This document shows, piece after piece, positions 1 to 9,555 of a DNA stretch of 64,000 nucleotides. The notes below the pieces were generated by a model. The model searched no databases. It saw only the letters and a list, made by a program, of their open reading frames with translations, and was not told where the DNA came from. The translations under genes and the position numbers were made by a program. Origin of the DNA: Dyella solisilvae (GTDB lineage: Bacteria > Pseudomonadota > Gammaproteobacteria > Xanthomonadales > Rhodanobacteraceae); NCBI RefSeq assembly GCF_003351225.1, contig NZ_QQSY01000003.1, positions 62,001-126,000 on the forward strand. Reading direction: 5' to 3'. How positions within the stretch are numbered: position 1 is the first letter of the stretch; every line of letters begins with the position of its first letter.

Positions 1-244
1 TGGCCTTTTCGATTGGAGCCACCAGGGTCTTCTCGAATGGCGTGATGATGATCGAGCGCGAGTCGCCCAGCGCAACCGTCGCCACCTGGTTCAGCGGCAT
101 GTCCGAGCCGTAGTACGGCACCTTGATGCCGTCGACGAGAGCGGTGCTGGCGCGGCCGGTGCGCAGGCGCGTCAGACTGTGCTTGAGCGAGTCGATGCTC
201 TTGCCCATGCGGGTCTGGGCATCGTTCTTGATGTCATTAAGCAT
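1..244 (-). CDS. frr: Ribosome recycling factor, N-terminal part (cut by window edge)
   Basis: Ribosome recycling factor releases ribosomes from mRNA after termination together with EF-G. Only about the first 81 residues are inside the window; the gene runs off the left edge. The visible N-terminus begins MLNDIKNDAQTRMGKSI and contains the family hallmark LRTGRASTALVDGI, which places the start at the ATG at 242-244. It lies downstream of pyrH on the same strand, the usual rpsB-tsf-pyrH-frr order of proteobacteria. The 170-base gap to pyrH holds an inverted repeat (357-402). The assignment is secure from sequence and context. Confidence 0.96.
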   Translation of the reverse strand, partial: MLNDIKNDAQTRMGKSIDSLKHSLTRLRTGRASTALVDGIKVPYYGSDMPLNQVATVALGDSRSIIITPFEKTLVAPIEKA

Positions 245-356
245 GGGAAACACCCCTCAATCCGTGCAAGCGGACGAGTATAGCAGGGGGCTACGGGGCG
301 TTGGTGCGCGGGGCCTGCCATGTTGTGGCGCCGCAAGAATGGCCTGTCGCGCGAAT

Positions 357-402
357 CCTCTCTCCCGCGGGTGGCGACTTCGCATCGTCCGGGGGAGAGA
401 GG
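357..402. repeat. Inverted repeat between pyrH and frr
   Basis: Perfect 10-base arms CCTCTCTCCC (357-366) and GGGAGAGAGG (393-402) enclose a 26-base loop. There is no T-run, so it is not a classic terminator. It resembles the CCCTCTCCCC-type palindromes at 4770 and 55006 and may be a degenerate repeat of that kind or an mRNA-stabilising hairpin inside the pyrH-frr transcript. Confidence 0.6.
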
Positions 403-414
403 GAGCAACCTGGA

Positions 415-1137
415 TCAGTTGTCGGACACCAGGGTGCCGATTTCTTCGCCGCGCATGATGCGCATGAGGTTGCCGGCGACGGTCATGTCATAGATGCGCA
501 GCGGCATGCCGTGGTCGCGGCACAGTGCGATCGCGGCGGTGTCCATCACGGCCAGCTTGCGCTCGATCACCTGATCGTAGGTGAGATGATCGTAACGGAC
601 GGCATCGGCATGGCGGTGCGGGTCGGCGGTATACACGCCATCGACCTTGGTGGCCTTCAGCAGCAGGTCCGCGCCCACTTCCACGGCGCGCAGCGCCGCA
701 GCCGAGTCGGTGGTGAAGAACGGGTTGCCGGTGCCGGCCGCGAACAGCGCGATGCGGCCCTTTTCGATATGGCGAACCGCGCGGCGGCGGATGAAGTCCT
801 CGGCGACGTCGTGAATCGGGATCGCGCTCATCACGCGGGCGAAGCCGCCGCGGCGCTCGATGGCGTCCTGCATGGCCAGGGCGTTCATCACGGTGGCCAG
901 CATGCCCATGTGGTCGCCGGTCACGCGGTCCATGCCGGCCGCGGCCAGGCCGGCGCCGCGGAAGATGTTGCCGCCGCCGATGACCACGCCGATCTCGATG
1001 CCGGCCTTTTGAACTTCGATGATTTCGTCGGCCAGGCGGCCGATCACGTTCGGATCGATGCCGTAGTCGGCCTCGCCCATCAGGGCTTCGCCGGAGAGTT
1101 TGAGCAGGATGCGACGGTATGTAAGCGGTGCGCTCAT
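415..1137 (-). CDS. pyrH: UMP kinase
   Basis: Bacterial UMP kinase phosphorylates UMP to UDP with ATP, in the cytoplasm, as the first committed step from UMP to the other pyrimidine nucleotides. About 240 residues, the normal length of the hexameric PyrH family. Family features seen are the N-terminal [14 protein letters not shown] nucleotide-binding motif, [10 protein letters not shown], and [14 protein letters not shown] in the centre. The start was set at the ATG at 1135-1137 (MSAPLTYRR), because GGAG sits about five bases before it; a further eight codons are open upstream. It lies between tsf and frr. A strong terminator (1323-1348) separates it from tsf, so pyrH-frr probably has its own promoter in 1138-1320. 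Confidence 0.96.
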   Translation of the reverse strand: MSAPLTYRRILLKLSGEALMGEADYGIDPNVIGRLADEIIEVQKAGIEIGVVIGGGNIFRGAGLAAAGMDRVTGDHMGMLATVMNALAMQDAIERRGGFARVMSAIPIHDVAEDFIRRRAVRHIEKGRIALFAAGTGNPFFTTDSAAALRAVEVGADLLLKATKVDGVYTADPHRHADAVRYDHLTYDQVIERKLAVMDTAAIALCRDHGMPLRIYDMTVAGNLMRIMRGEEIGTLVSDN

Positions 1138-1322
1138 GGGGTCTCCGGATTGTGTGGGCAAAACGCGCGCATTGTAACGACAGCGACTCGAACCGGTAAG
1201 GGTTTCGTGCCGCGGGGGAGGGAGAAAGTCCAGGCCTGCCGCGGGCTTGTGCCGGCGTTGGGGGTGCAGGCCACCGTCCGCGCCGGGATGGGCGGAGGGA
1301 GGAAGGGGCTTTCATAAAAAGA

Positions 1323-1348
1323 AAAAGCCGCGGTTGTCCGCGGCTTTT
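1323..1348 (-). terminator. Rho-independent terminator after tsf
   Basis: Perfect 11-base arms AAAAGCCGCGG (1323-1333) and CCGCGGCTTTT (1338-1348) with a four-base loop. Read on the minus strand the stem ends in CTTTTTCTTTTT, a good T-tract, placed directly after the tsf stop codon. It would end or attenuate rpsB-tsf transcription before pyrH. Confidence 0.88.
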
Positions 1349-1371
1349 CCCGATACAGCTGAGGTAGGGTC

Positions 1372-2250
1372 TTAGCCCTGCATCGCCTTGGCGACTTCGG
1401 CCAGGTAGTCTTCCTGCACCTTCTCGATGCCTTCGCCCACGGCCAGGCGAACCACGGCCACAACGTCAGCGCCTTCCTTCTTCAGGACGTCGCCCACGGT
1501 GGTGTTGGTGTCGAGCACGTACGGCTGACCGACAAGGGTCACTTCCGACACGATCTTGTTGATCTTGCCGGAGATGATCTTCTCGAGGATCTCGGCCGGC
1601 TTGGCCTTGTCCTTCTCGGTCATCTGGCTCAGCGCGATTTCCTTTTCCTTCGCGACGAACTCGGCCGGGACATCTTCCGGCTTGATGTGCGGCGGGTTCA
1701 TGGCGGCCACGTGCATGGCGATGCCCTTGGCCAGCTCTTCCGAGCCGCCCTTGAGCGCCACGATCACGCCGATCTTGCCACCGTGCGAGTAGGTGGCCAG
1801 CGGGCCATCATTCGCGATGCGGGCAACGCGGCGCACTTCGATCTTCTCGCCGATGGTGGCGGTCTGGGCCTTGGCGGCGGACTCGACGTTGTCGGCGCCC
1901 GGGAAAGCGGCGGCCTTGGCGGCGTCGATGTCGGCGGCGCCGGAAGCCAGCACGGCCTCGGCCACTTCGTTGGTGAACTGGATGAAGTTCGGCGCCTTGG
2001 CGACGAAGTCGGTCTCGCTGTTCACTTCGACCAGCACGGCCTTGCCGTTGGCCTGGGCGGTCGCGATGCGGCCTTCGGCGGCCACGCGGTCAGCCTTCTT
2101 GTCTGCCTTGGCCAGGCCGGTCTTGCGCAGGTGTTCCACAGCGGCTTCGATGTCGCCGTTGTTTTCGACCAGCGCCTTCTTGCAATCCATCATGCCGGCG
2201 CCGGAGCGCTCGCGCAGTTCGCTAACCAGTTTTGCAGTAATGGCGGTCAT
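1372..2250 (-). CDS. tsf: Elongation factor Ts
   Basis: EF-Ts is the guanine nucleotide exchange factor for EF-Tu. 292 residues. The N-terminal UBA-like segment ([20 protein letters not shown]) and the EF-Tu-contacting TDFVAK motif ([15 protein letters not shown], about residues 78-92) are intact. GAGGAA lies seven bases before the ATG, supporting the start. It is 58 bases downstream of rpsB, from which it is separated by a hairpin (2276-2299), and is followed by a strong terminator at 1323-1348. Co-transcription with rpsB is the rule in this group and fits the spacing. Confidence 0.97.
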   Translation of the reverse strand: MTAITAKLVSELRERSGAGMMDCKKALVENNGDIEAAVEHLRKTGLAKADKKADRVAAEGRIATAQANGKAVLVEVNSETDFVAKAPNFIQFTNEVAEAVLASGAADIDAAKAAAFPGADNVESAAKAQTATIGEKIEVRRVARIANDGPLATYSHGGKIGVIVALKGGSEELAKGIAMHVAAMNPPHIKPEDVPAEFVAKEKEIALSQMTEKDKAKPAEILEKIISGKINKIVSEVTLVGQPYVLDTNTTVGDVLKKEGADVVAVVRLAVGEGIEKVQEDYLAEVAKAMQG

Positions 2251-2275
2251 CTGGGTTCCTCAAAAGCTTTGATGC

Positions 2276-2299
2276 GCCCCGACCCTTGCGGGCCGGGGC
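2276..2299 (-). other. Hairpin between rpsB and tsf
   Basis: GCCCCGACCC (2276-2285) pairs with GGGCCGGGGC (2290-2299) with one mismatch around a four-base loop, in the short rpsB-tsf spacer. There is no T-run. It may act as a partial attenuator or processing site adjusting EF-Ts against S2 output; that role is inferred from position only. Confidence 0.5.
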
Positions 2300-2308
2300 A
2301 GGGAAGGC

Positions 2309-3199
<891 letters not shown>

Positions 3200-3542
3200 G
3201 GGTAAAACTCCGATTGTTGGGCCGCCCATATGGATGGGTTGGACCCGGGGGTTGGGACCTCCACGCATCCCCGGCTTCGACCCCGGCAGCCCATATGATG
3301 TGGAGGGCTGGCCAAGGCACCCCGAAGGCGGTGCCGATGCGTGTGTGGCGTTTAAGTGTCCAATCAAGGACTTGTAGGGGTTGTACCGCAACGCGGTTAC
3401 AATCTCCCTCGCTTTGCGATGACCGCATGTGCCGATGAAAACGGACACATGGGGTCAGCAAAACTTGGAAATTGTAGCCGGTACGCCGGCGGCGCGGCAA
3501 GTTGCTGGATTTCTGGGCAATTGCCGCCATATGAGCAACGTT
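3200..3542. promoter_or_regulatory. Divergent promoter region rpsB/map
   Basis: This 343-base gap separates the minus-strand rpsB from the plus-strand map and must contain both promoters. A good -10 match on the plus strand is TACAAT at 3398-3403, but no convincing -35 sits 16-18 bases upstream. The rpsB leader (3200-3330) has short self-complementary stretches, including two CCCATATG copies (3228-3235 and 3290-3297), which could form structure as in S2 autoregulatory leaders. The promoters are not defined from sequence alone. Confidence 0.4.
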
Positions 3543-4310
3543 ATGGCAGTCACCCTGAAAACCCCCCAAGACATCCAGTCCATGCGCGAGGCCGGCAAGC
3601 TGGCCGCCGAAGTGCTGGCCATGCTCAAAGAGCACGTCAAGCCCGGTGTCACCACCGAGGAACTGGACCGGCTCGCCTACGAGCACATCACCAAGGTGCA
3701 GAAGGCCATTCCCGCCAACGTGGGCTACAACGGCTTTCCCAAGACCCTGTGCACCTCGGTCAACCATGTGATCTGCCATGGCATCCCCAGCCCGGCCAAG
3801 GTCCTGAAGGACGGCGACATCATCAATTTGGACGTCACCGTCATCAAGGACGGCTGGCACGGCGACACCAGCCGCATGTACTTCGTCGGCGCCCCGTCGG
3901 TGCTGGCCAAGCGCCTGGTGGACACCACCTTCGAGGCGATGATGCACGGCATCCAGGCAGTGCGCCCCGGCGCGACGCTGGGTGACATCGGCGCGGCGAT
4001 CCAGAAGCACGCGGAAGCGGCCGGCTTCTCGGTGGTGCGCGAGTACTGCGGCCACGGCATCGGCAAGGTCTACCACGACGAGCCGCAGGTGCTGCATTAC
4101 GGTCGTTCAGGCACGGGGCTGGAGCTGAAGAAGGGCATGACCTTCACGGTCGAGCCGATGATCAACGCCGGCAAGCCACAGACCAAGCAGCTGCCGGACG
4201 GCTGGACGGTAGTGACCAAGGATCACTCTCTGTCGGCGCAGTGGGAGCACACCATTGCGGTGACGGATGATGGGTTCGAGATTTTGACGCCTTGGCCGGA
4301 TGCGGCGTGA
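3543..4310 (+). CDS. map: Type I methionine aminopeptidase
   Basis: Removes the initiator methionine from nascent proteins, using two divalent metals, in the cytosol. The protein from this start is 255 residues, close to the E. coli enzyme. Metal ligands of the pita-bread fold can be placed: Asp in NLDVTVIKDGWHGD, Asp in HGDTSRMY, His in CGHGIGKVYH, Glu in FTVEPMINAG and Glu in SAQWEHTI. I chose the ATG at 3543 (MAVTLKTPQDIQSMREAGK), which aligns with the known N-terminus; ATG 3531 and 3429 are in frame upstream, and none has a strong ribosome binding site. It is divergent from rpsB, the common arrangement in gammaproteobacteria. Confidence 0.95.
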   Translation: MAVTLKTPQDIQSMREAGKLAAEVLAMLKEHVKPGVTTEELDRLAYEHITKVQKAIPANVGYNGFPKTLCTSVNHVICHGIPSPAKVLKDGDIINLDVTVIKDGWHGDTSRMYFVGAPSVLAKRLVDTTFEAMMHGIQAVRPGATLGDIGAAIQKHAEAAGFSVVREYCGHGIGKVYHDEPQVLHYGRSGTGLELKKGMTFTVEPMINAGKPQTKQLPDGWTVVTKDHSLSAQWEHTIAVTDDGFEILTPWPDAA

Positions 4311-4428
4311 GGTTGAGGGAGGGGTCGCTTCGGCGGCCCTTCTTTTTGGGGGCGCTTTGACGTTTCGGGTGAAGTGGTTCCCTTGTGGCGGTGCACTCTG
4401 CGCTTGATCGGGTTTTGCCTCGGTCCCA

Positions 4429-4462
4429 CCTCTCCGTCATCCCAGCGAAAGCTGGGATCCAA
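4429..4462. repeat. Dispersed palindromic repeat, copy 1
   Basis: Hairpin ATCCCAGC-GAAA-GCTGGGAT preceded by CCTCTCCGTC. The same element occurs at 27571-27604, where the stem is ATCCCGGC/GCCGGGAT. The change is compensatory (A-T to G-C), so the hairpin itself is conserved. A widespread proteobacterial intergenic repeat of this form is known. Confidence 0.75.
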
Positions 4463-4551
4463 GGACTTTGGCTCTTGGCTTTGTATTTGGCGCTTCCGCC
4501 AGCGTGCCGCCTGCGCGGCGGGCGTTTCGATCGTCTGCCGACGCTCGAGTC

Positions 4552-4581
4552 ACTTTTCTTTTGCTGGCCCAAAAGAAAAGT
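4552..4581. repeat. Perfect 12-bp palindrome (ACTTTTCTTTTG type)
   Basis: ACTTTTCTTTTG (4552-4563) and CAAAAGAAAAGT (4570-4581) are exact inverted copies around a six-base spacer CTGGCC. Similar ACTTTTCTTT...AAAGAAAAGT sequences are a common intergenic repeat of xanthomonads and relatives. It could terminate transcription from map because one arm supplies a T-rich stretch. Confidence 0.7.
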
Positions 4582-4769
4582 AACCCAAAGAAAACGGCCT
4601 GAGAGGCTCGTAGCGACATGTGAGATCCAAGAATGGCCGACTGCGGCTAGCCGGATCGGTGACGTGGTACCTCAGGGATAGTAGCTACACAGCAACGCGC
4701 CGAAGCGGAGAGGACTTAGAGCGGTCACGTCGCGATGAGGTGAGGATTTCAAGCGGAACCCGCTCTGCT

Positions 4770-4792
4770 CCCTCTCCCCTCCGGGGAGAGGG
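4770..4792. repeat. CCCTCTCCCC palindrome
   Basis: CCCTCTCCCC (4770-4779) and GGGGAGAGGG (4783-4792) pair perfectly around TCC; GTTGGGGTGAGGG follows. A shorter relative lies at 55006-55026. It is a typical dispersed intergenic repeat in high-GC gammaproteobacteria. Confidence 0.7.
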
Positions 4793-4915
4793 TTGGGGTG
4801 AGGGGTCGAACTTGCGGTGACCCACAAGTATCGCCGGCACATTTCATCAACACATGACTGCTTCTGGGCCTCATGCATGGCAGACTTGCTGCACTGCCAC
4901 ACGCGCCTGCTGACC

Positions 4916-7564
4916 ATGCCCGTCGCCCCGATCGTGCTGCCTCCCTTGCCCCGTCTGCCGATGGCGGTGCCGCGATCGGGTGTGTCGACCGATGCGCGCC
5001 GGGCGTTGCGCCAGCTGTTGGGCGACGTTGATCGTGCGCTGACCACCGCGTTCCGCGATGGCGCCGATGCGACGGCGCTGGCGCATCGGCGCAGCGAGTC
5101 GGTGCAGCGCATCGTGGTGCATGTGTGGACGGCCTGCCTGGGCGACGTGAGCGACGCGGCGCTGTTTGCGGTCGGGGGCTTTGGGCGCGGGCTGCTGTTT
5201 CCCCATTCGGACGTGGACTTGCTCGCGCTGGTTGGTCCGTCCGAGCCGGCGCGGCTGCGTGCACTGGAGCAATGCTTCGCCACGCTGTGGGACATTGGCT
5301 TGAAGGTCGGGCATGCGGTGCGCGATCTCGTCCAATGCCGCGCGCTGGCCGAACAGGATGCCAGCGTGTTCACCAGCCTGCTTGATGCGCGCCGCCTGGT
5401 CGGTGATCCATCCATGGAAAAAGGCCTGCGCTCGATCACCAGCGACCCCACGCTGTGGCCGCCGGCTGCCTACCTCGCTGTGCGCCTGGCCGAGCGTGAT
5501 GCACGCCACGCGCGCTACAACGACACCGCCTACAACCTTGAACCCAATCTCAAGGATGGTCCGGGCGGCCTGCGCACGCTCGATGCGCTGCGCTGGCTGG
5601 GGAAGCGCCTGGCGCATGCCGACGATTTCGACGACATGGTGGCCGAAGGGCTGCTCGATCCGGCGGAAAAGGCCACGCTGGAGCAGGCCGAGGCAACGCT
5701 TCGCCGCTATCGATTCGCCTTGCACCTGGAGGCGGGGCGGGCGGAGGAGCGCCTGCTGTTTGACTATCAGCGCGCGTTGGCCGAGCGGTTGGGGTTCCGG
5801 GACGAGCACGAAAAGAACCTGGGCGTCGAACAGTTCATGCAGGGCTATTACCGGGCCGCCAGCCAGGTGGAGCGGCTGGGCGTGCAGATCGCCGAGCGTT
5901 TCGAGGAGATGCTGGAGCCACCCACGGCGCCGCAGCCGGTGGGCGAGGATTTCGTGCGCCATGGCAAGCGTCTGGCCGTCCGCGATCCGGACCTGTTCAT
6001 GCGCCGACCCGCCGCGCTGGTGGAGGCTTTCATCGCGCGACTGGGCGAGCCGGGCATCACGGGTTTCAGTGCGGAAACCATGCGTCGCATGCACCAGGCG
6101 TCGGCGGTGTTCGATCAGGCGCTGGCCGATGACCCGGAAGTGCTGGCCGCATTCCTGCGCCTGCTGAAGCTTGGCGCGCCGGCGGTGGATGCGCTTTGGC
6201 GCATGAATCGCCATGGCCTGCTCGCCGCGATCCTGCCGGCCTTCGGCAAGGTGTTCGGGCGTATGCAGTACGACCTGTTCCACGTCTACACGGTGGACGA
6301 ACACACGATGCGCGTGCTGCGCAACGTGGCGCGCTTTGCCGATCCTGCTGCCGCATCGACGTTTCCCATCGCCTGCGAAATCTGGCCCACGTTGCCCAAG
6401 CCGGAGTTGCTGCTGCTCGCGGCATTGTTCCACGACATCGCCAAAGGGCGCGGCGGCGATCACTCCGTGCTCGGCGAAGAGGAAGCGATTGCGTTTGGTC
6501 GGCGCCTGGGCATGCCAGAGGAAGACACCCAACTGGTGGCGTGGCTGGTGCGCTGGCATTTGCTGATGAGCACCACGGCCCAGCGGCAGGACATTACCGA
6601 TCCGGACGTGGTCCAGCGTTTTGCGGAAGCCGTGGATAACACCGAACGTTTGGATCTGCTCTACCTGCTGACCATTGCCGACATCATCGGCACCAGCCCC
6701 AAACTGTGGAATGGCTGGAAAGACCGGTTGCTTGCCGACCTCCACACGTCCACGCGCTATGCCTTGCGCAGCGAGGAAGAGCTGCCTCCGGACGCGGGCG
6801 TGCGAGTGCAGCATTGCAAGGAGCAGGCGCTGGCCGTGCTGGAAGCGCAGGGTTACATGGCGGACGCGTGTGCACGTGTCTGGCGCGCGTTTCCCGAGCA
6901 GAGTTTCCTGCGCCACCATCCGGAGCAGATTGCCTGGCAGACAGCCGCCATCCTGGACGCCAAGGGCGCGACGCCGCTTGTCGCCGTGCATCCGCACTCC
7001 GTGCGTGGCGCCACAGAGTTGTTCGTCTACACGCCCGATCGCGACGGCCTGTTTGCCGCCGTGGCGATCATGCTCGATCGCCTGCATCTCTCGGTGATGG
7101 AGGCGCGCATTCTCAGCTCGTCCACGGGCATGGCGCTGGACACCTTCCTCTTGCTGGAATCGGACTCGCAGCAGCCCGCGTCCACCGAGCGCGCGGAGGA
7201 ACTGAAGCAGCGCCTGCACCGCGCACTGTCACAGCCCGGCCACGTGCATCAGCCGTCGCGCCGCAGCATGTCGCGCCACCTCAAACACTTCCAGGCAACG
7301 CCCAAGATCGCCTTCAGCACGACGGGCGGCCGCACGCGCCTGGCGCTGGTGTGCAGCGACCGGCCCGGCCTGCTGGCGGCCGTTGCGCAGGTGATGTTCG
7401 AATCTGGCGTGCGCGTCCACGACGCGCGCATCGCCACCTTCGGCGAGCGCGTGGAAGACTTCTTCCTGATCACCGACCGTCACGACGCGCCGCTCGGGCA
7501 TGTGCAACAGGATCGCCTGCTGCGTGCATTGCTCGACCAGCTGAGCACCGCCAAACGCGCCTGA
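4916..7564 (+). CDS. glnD: Bifunctional [PII] uridylyltransferase / uridylyl-removing enzyme
   Basis: GlnD senses glutamine and uridylylates or deuridylylates the PII signal protein, setting nitrogen assimilation. From the ATG at 4916 it is 882 residues, near the family norm. Domain order: nucleotidyltransferase (GGFGRGLLFPHSDVDLL near residue 88, with the catalytic Asp pair in SDVD), a helical linker, an HD phosphohydrolase domain (LFHDIAKG near 506, uridylyl removal), and two C-terminal ACT domains from about 700 and 805. The start is uncertain: ATG 4877 and an open frame from 4817 are also possible and none has a good ribosome binding site. It sits between map and dapD, as in many gammaproteobacteria. 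Confidence 0.94.
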   Translation: MPVAPIVLPPLPRLPMAVPRSGVSTDARRALRQLLGDVDRALTTAFRDGADATALAHRRSESVQRIVVHVWTACLGDVSDAALFAVGGFGRGLLFPHSDVDLLALVGPSEPARLRALEQCFATLWDIGLKVGHAVRDLVQCRALAEQDASVFTSLLDARRLVGDPSMEKGLRSITSDPTLWPPAAYLAVRLAERDARHARYNDTAYNLEPNLKDGPGGLRTLDALRWLGKRLAHADDFDDMVAEGLLDPAEKATLEQAEATLRRYRFALHLEAGRAEERLLFDYQRALAERLGFRDEHEKNLGVEQFMQGYYRAASQVERLGVQIAERFEEMLEPPTAPQPVGEDFVRHGKRLAVRDPDLFMRRPAALVEAFIARLGEPGITGFSAETMRRMHQASAVFDQALADDPEVLAAFLRLLKLGAPAVDALWRMNRHGLLAAILPAFGKVFGRMQYDLFHVYTVDEHTMRVLRNVARFADPAAASTFPIACEIWPTLPKPELLLLAALFHDIAKGRGGDHSVLGEEEAIAFGRRLGMPEEDTQLVAWLVRWHLLMSTTAQRQDITDPDVVQRFAEAVDNTERLDLLYLLTIADIIGTSPKLWNGWKDRLLADLHTSTRYALRSEEELPPDAGVRVQHCKEQALAVLEAQGYMADACARVWRAFPEQSFLRHHPEQIAWQTAAILDAKGATPLVAVHPHSVRGATELFVYTPDRDGLFAAVAIMLDRLHLSVMEARILSSSTGMALDTFLLLESDSQQPASTERAEELKQRLHRALSQPGHVHQPSRRSMSRHLKHFQATPKIAFSTTGGRTRLALVCSDRPGLLAAVAQVMFESGVRVHDARIATFGERVEDFFLITDRHDAPLGHVQQDRLLRALLDQLSTAKRA

Positions 7565-7680
7565 GCGTGATCGCGACAACTTGGCACGGCCGTCCGCAGC
7601 GGGTCTAATGCCGGCCCCGCGTCGGCGTGGATCGCCGCGTGCCTGCGGGCTTGCATTGTTTCAAAGGAATCACAGACAGA

Positions 7681-8232
7681 ATGAATAACTACAAATTTTC
7701 GCTCGCCCTGCTGGCGGGCGCGGTCTTCTGCGCGCCGGCGTCTGCCACCTCGGTCGTGGCGGCTGGCGGTGACGGATCGGTCGGCATCGATTTCGGCGTG
7801 CCGCTGTCCAGCGGGCTGCGCGCCGACCTGGGTTACCTCAAGACCGATGACCGCCGCGGCGACGCGGACATCTATACCGCGGCGCTGATGGTCGTGCCGG
7901 CCTCGCGCGACATCCACTGGGAAATCGGCGCGCGTTACCAGTACCAGGATGCGATCTACGCCTCAGGTGGCGGCGTGGGCCTGGGCGGTTCGGTGGACGT
8001 GCCCACGGGGATCCGCTGGTTGTCGCTGGGCGGCTATGGGTTCTATACGCCCGATGCGCTTACCCATGGCGACATGAGCCATGGCTACGACTACGGCGCG
8101 CAGCTGCGCGTGCGGCTGGGCGCCAGTGTCTCGGTGTTCGGCGGCTATCGCCACATGCGCACTGAGTTTGACGGCGCTGGCAGCCACGACCTCTACAAGG
8201 GGCCGATGTTCGGCATCAACGTGGGGTTGTAA
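7681..8232 (+). CDS. YfaZ-like outer-membrane beta-barrel protein
   Basis: A 183-residue predicted exported protein. The N-terminus has a signal peptide (charged start, hydrophobic LALLAGAVF, cleavage after ASA near residue 22). The mature part is made of alternating aromatic and polar strands, such as IHWEIGARYQYQ and VSVFGGYRHM, ending in a C-terminal strand (FGINVGL), typical of small outer-membrane barrels; the overall pattern resembles YfaZ-family proteins. The start at ATG 7681 is chosen because it begins the signal peptide; AAGGA lies rather far upstream. It stands alone between glnD and dapD. The family assignment is by resemblance; the transported substrate is unknown. Confidence 0.7.
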   Translation: MNNYKFSLALLAGAVFCAPASATSVVAAGGDGSVGIDFGVPLSSGLRADLGYLKTDDRRGDADIYTAALMVVPASRDIHWEIGARYQYQDAIYASGGGVGLGGSVDVPTGIRWLSLGGYGFYTPDALTHGDMSHGYDYGAQLRVRLGASVSVFGGYRHMRTEFDGAGSHDLYKGPMFGINVGL

Positions 8233-8373
8233 GCCCCGGCGTGGAAGGCGAGCCGTCCGAACGTTCGCGCCGGCCCGACTCGCGGGGGCGCGCGAATCTT
8301 GTCAGAATCAGCTGTCCTTGCTCGCGGCCGGCTGGCCGCAGCCCCCTTTATGGTCCCTATCCCAGTGAATGCC

Positions 8374-9201
8374 ATGCAGAACATCGAAACCCTGATCGAA
8401 GACGCGTTCGCGCGCCGCAACGACCTCACCCAGAGTGAGATCGAGACCCATCTGCGTCCCGCCATCGAGCAGGTGATCGGGCTGCTGGAGAGCGGCGAGC
8501 GCCGGGTCGCCGAGCCGGACGGCGCTGGCGGCTGGGTGGTGAACCAGTGGATCAAGAAGGCGGTGTTGCTGTACTTCCGCATCAACGGCAACCGTGTCGT
8601 CGATGGCGGCTCGGCGCTGGCCTTCGACAAGGTGCCGCTTCGCTTCGCGCACGGCAACGATGCGGAGCTGCAGGGCCTGGGCGCGCGCGTGGTGCCGGGC
8701 GCGCTGGTGCGCCGTGGCGCCCACGTGGCCAAGGATGCGGTGCTGATGCCCAGCTACGTGAACATCGGCGCCTACGTCGGCGCGGGCACGATGGTCGACA
8801 CCTGGGCCACGGTCGGCTCGTGTGCGCAGATCGGCGCCAACGTGCACCTCTCCGGTGGCGTGGGCATTGGCGGCGTGCTGGAGCCGCTGCAGGCCAATCC
8901 CACCATCATCGAGGACAACTGCTTCATCGGCGCGCGCTCCGAGGTGGTGGAAGGCGTGGTGGTGGAGAAGGGCAGCGTGATCGGCATGGGCGTCTTCCTC
9001 GGCCAGTCCACGCGCATCTACAACCGCGCTACCGGCGAGGTCAGCTATGGCCGCGTGCCCGCGGGCAGCGTGGTGGTGGCCGGCAGCCTGCCGTCGAAGG
9101 ACGGCACGCACAGCCTATATGCCGCCATCATCGTCAAGCAGGTGGACGAGAAGACGCGCAGCAAGACTGGCATCAATGAATTGCTGCGGAGCGCTGAATG
9201 A
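8374..9201 (+). CDS. dapD: 2,3,4,5-tetrahydropyridine-2,6-dicarboxylate N-succinyltransferase
   Basis: Transfers succinyl from succinyl-CoA to tetrahydrodipicolinate in the succinylase branch of lysine and meso-diaminopimelate synthesis. 275 residues from ATG 8374 ([12 protein letters not shown]), matching the E. coli length of 274. The central part is a left-handed beta-helix of hexapeptide repeats ([26 protein letters not shown] region), with the family's [14 protein letters not shown] and [11 protein letters not shown]. The frame is open 25 codons upstream, but that extension does not match the family. Its stop overlaps the next start (ATGA at 9198), so it is translationally coupled to the ArsC-like gene; dapE follows further down. 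Confidence 0.96.
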   Translation: MQNIETLIEDAFARRNDLTQSEIETHLRPAIEQVIGLLESGERRVAEPDGAGGWVVNQWIKKAVLLYFRINGNRVVDGGSALAFDKVPLRFAHGNDAELQGLGARVVPGALVRRGAHVAKDAVLMPSYVNIGAYVGAGTMVDTWATVGSCAQIGANVHLSGGVGIGGVLEPLQANPTIIEDNCFIGARSEVVEGVVVEKGSVIGMGVFLGQSTRIYNRATGEVSYGRVPAGSVVVAGSLPSKDGTHSLYAAIIVKQVDEKTRSKTGINELLRSAE

Positions 9202-9554
9202 GCGTCACCCTGTACGGGCTGGGTACCTGCGATACCTGCCGCAAGGCGCGCAACTGGCTCGGTCGGTTCGATGTGCCGCATGCATTCGTCGACTACCGCG
9301 CCAACCCGGTGCCGGCAACGACGCTGAAGGAGTGGGCGCAGAAGCTCGGTGGCTGGGAGAAGCTCGTCAACAAGTCTTCCACCACCTGGCGCAACCTGCT
9401 GCCTCAGCGCAAGAACCCGGGCAGCGACCCGGAATGGACGCTGCTGCTGAAGGAGTACCCCGCGCTGGTGCGTCGCCCCGTGGTGCTCAAGGAGGACGGC
9501 TCGGTCAGCGTGGGCTTCACCGACAACGGCTTCAAGAAATTGTTCGGAAAGTGA
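9198..9554 (+). CDS. ArsC/Spx (YffB-type) family thioredoxin-fold protein
   Basis: 118 residues with an N-terminal thioredoxin-like fold: beta strand VTLYGLG, then a CxxC motif (CDTC, residues 10-13) at the first helix, and the conserved RRPVVLK near residue 91. This is the ArsC/Spx family; the YffB subgroup is often found beside dapD or dapE, as here, and its function is unclear (possibly glutathione-dependent reduction). The ATG overlaps the dapD stop by four bases, indicating coupling. The next gene begins two bases after its stop. True arsenate reductases usually act with arsR or arsB neighbours, which are absent, so an arsenic role is unlikely. Confidence 0.85.
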   Translation: MSVTLYGLGTCDTCRKARNWLGRFDVPHAFVDYRANPVPATTLKEWAQKLGGWEKLVNKSSTTWRNLLPQRKNPGSDPEWTLLLKEYPALVRRPVVLKEDGSVSVGFTDNGFKKLFGK

Positions 9555-9555
9555 C

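Larger units (their letters stand above)
4311..4915. other. Non-coding stretch rich in palindromic repeats
   Basis: About 600 bases between map and glnD with no convincing gene. It contains three separate palindromes, at 4429-4462, 4552-4581 and 4770-4792, annotated individually. The glnD promoter must lie here or just inside, but I see no clear -35/-10 pair. Short open frames on both strands do not look like proteins. Confidence 0.6.

Noticed and set aside
301-1317. Long plus-strand open frame opposite pyrH.
   Set aside because: Its translation is rich in His, Gly and Ala, typical of an antisense frame in high-GC DNA, and pyrH on the other strand is certain.
4871-7219. Very long minus-strand open frame opposite glnD (782 codons).
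   Set aside because: Antisense shadow with a high content of Gln, His and Arg; GlnD domains are clear on the plus strand.
7565-7620. Sigma-54 promoter resembling TGGCAC-N5-TTGC near 7580.
   Set aside because: Only the first half matches; the GC element is CCGC in place of TTGC, so it does not meet the consensus.
9198-9554. Arsenate reductase assignment for the ArsC-like gene.
   Set aside because: It shares the fold, but the neighbours are dap genes and no arsR or arsB is near; the Spx/YffB subgroup is the better call.
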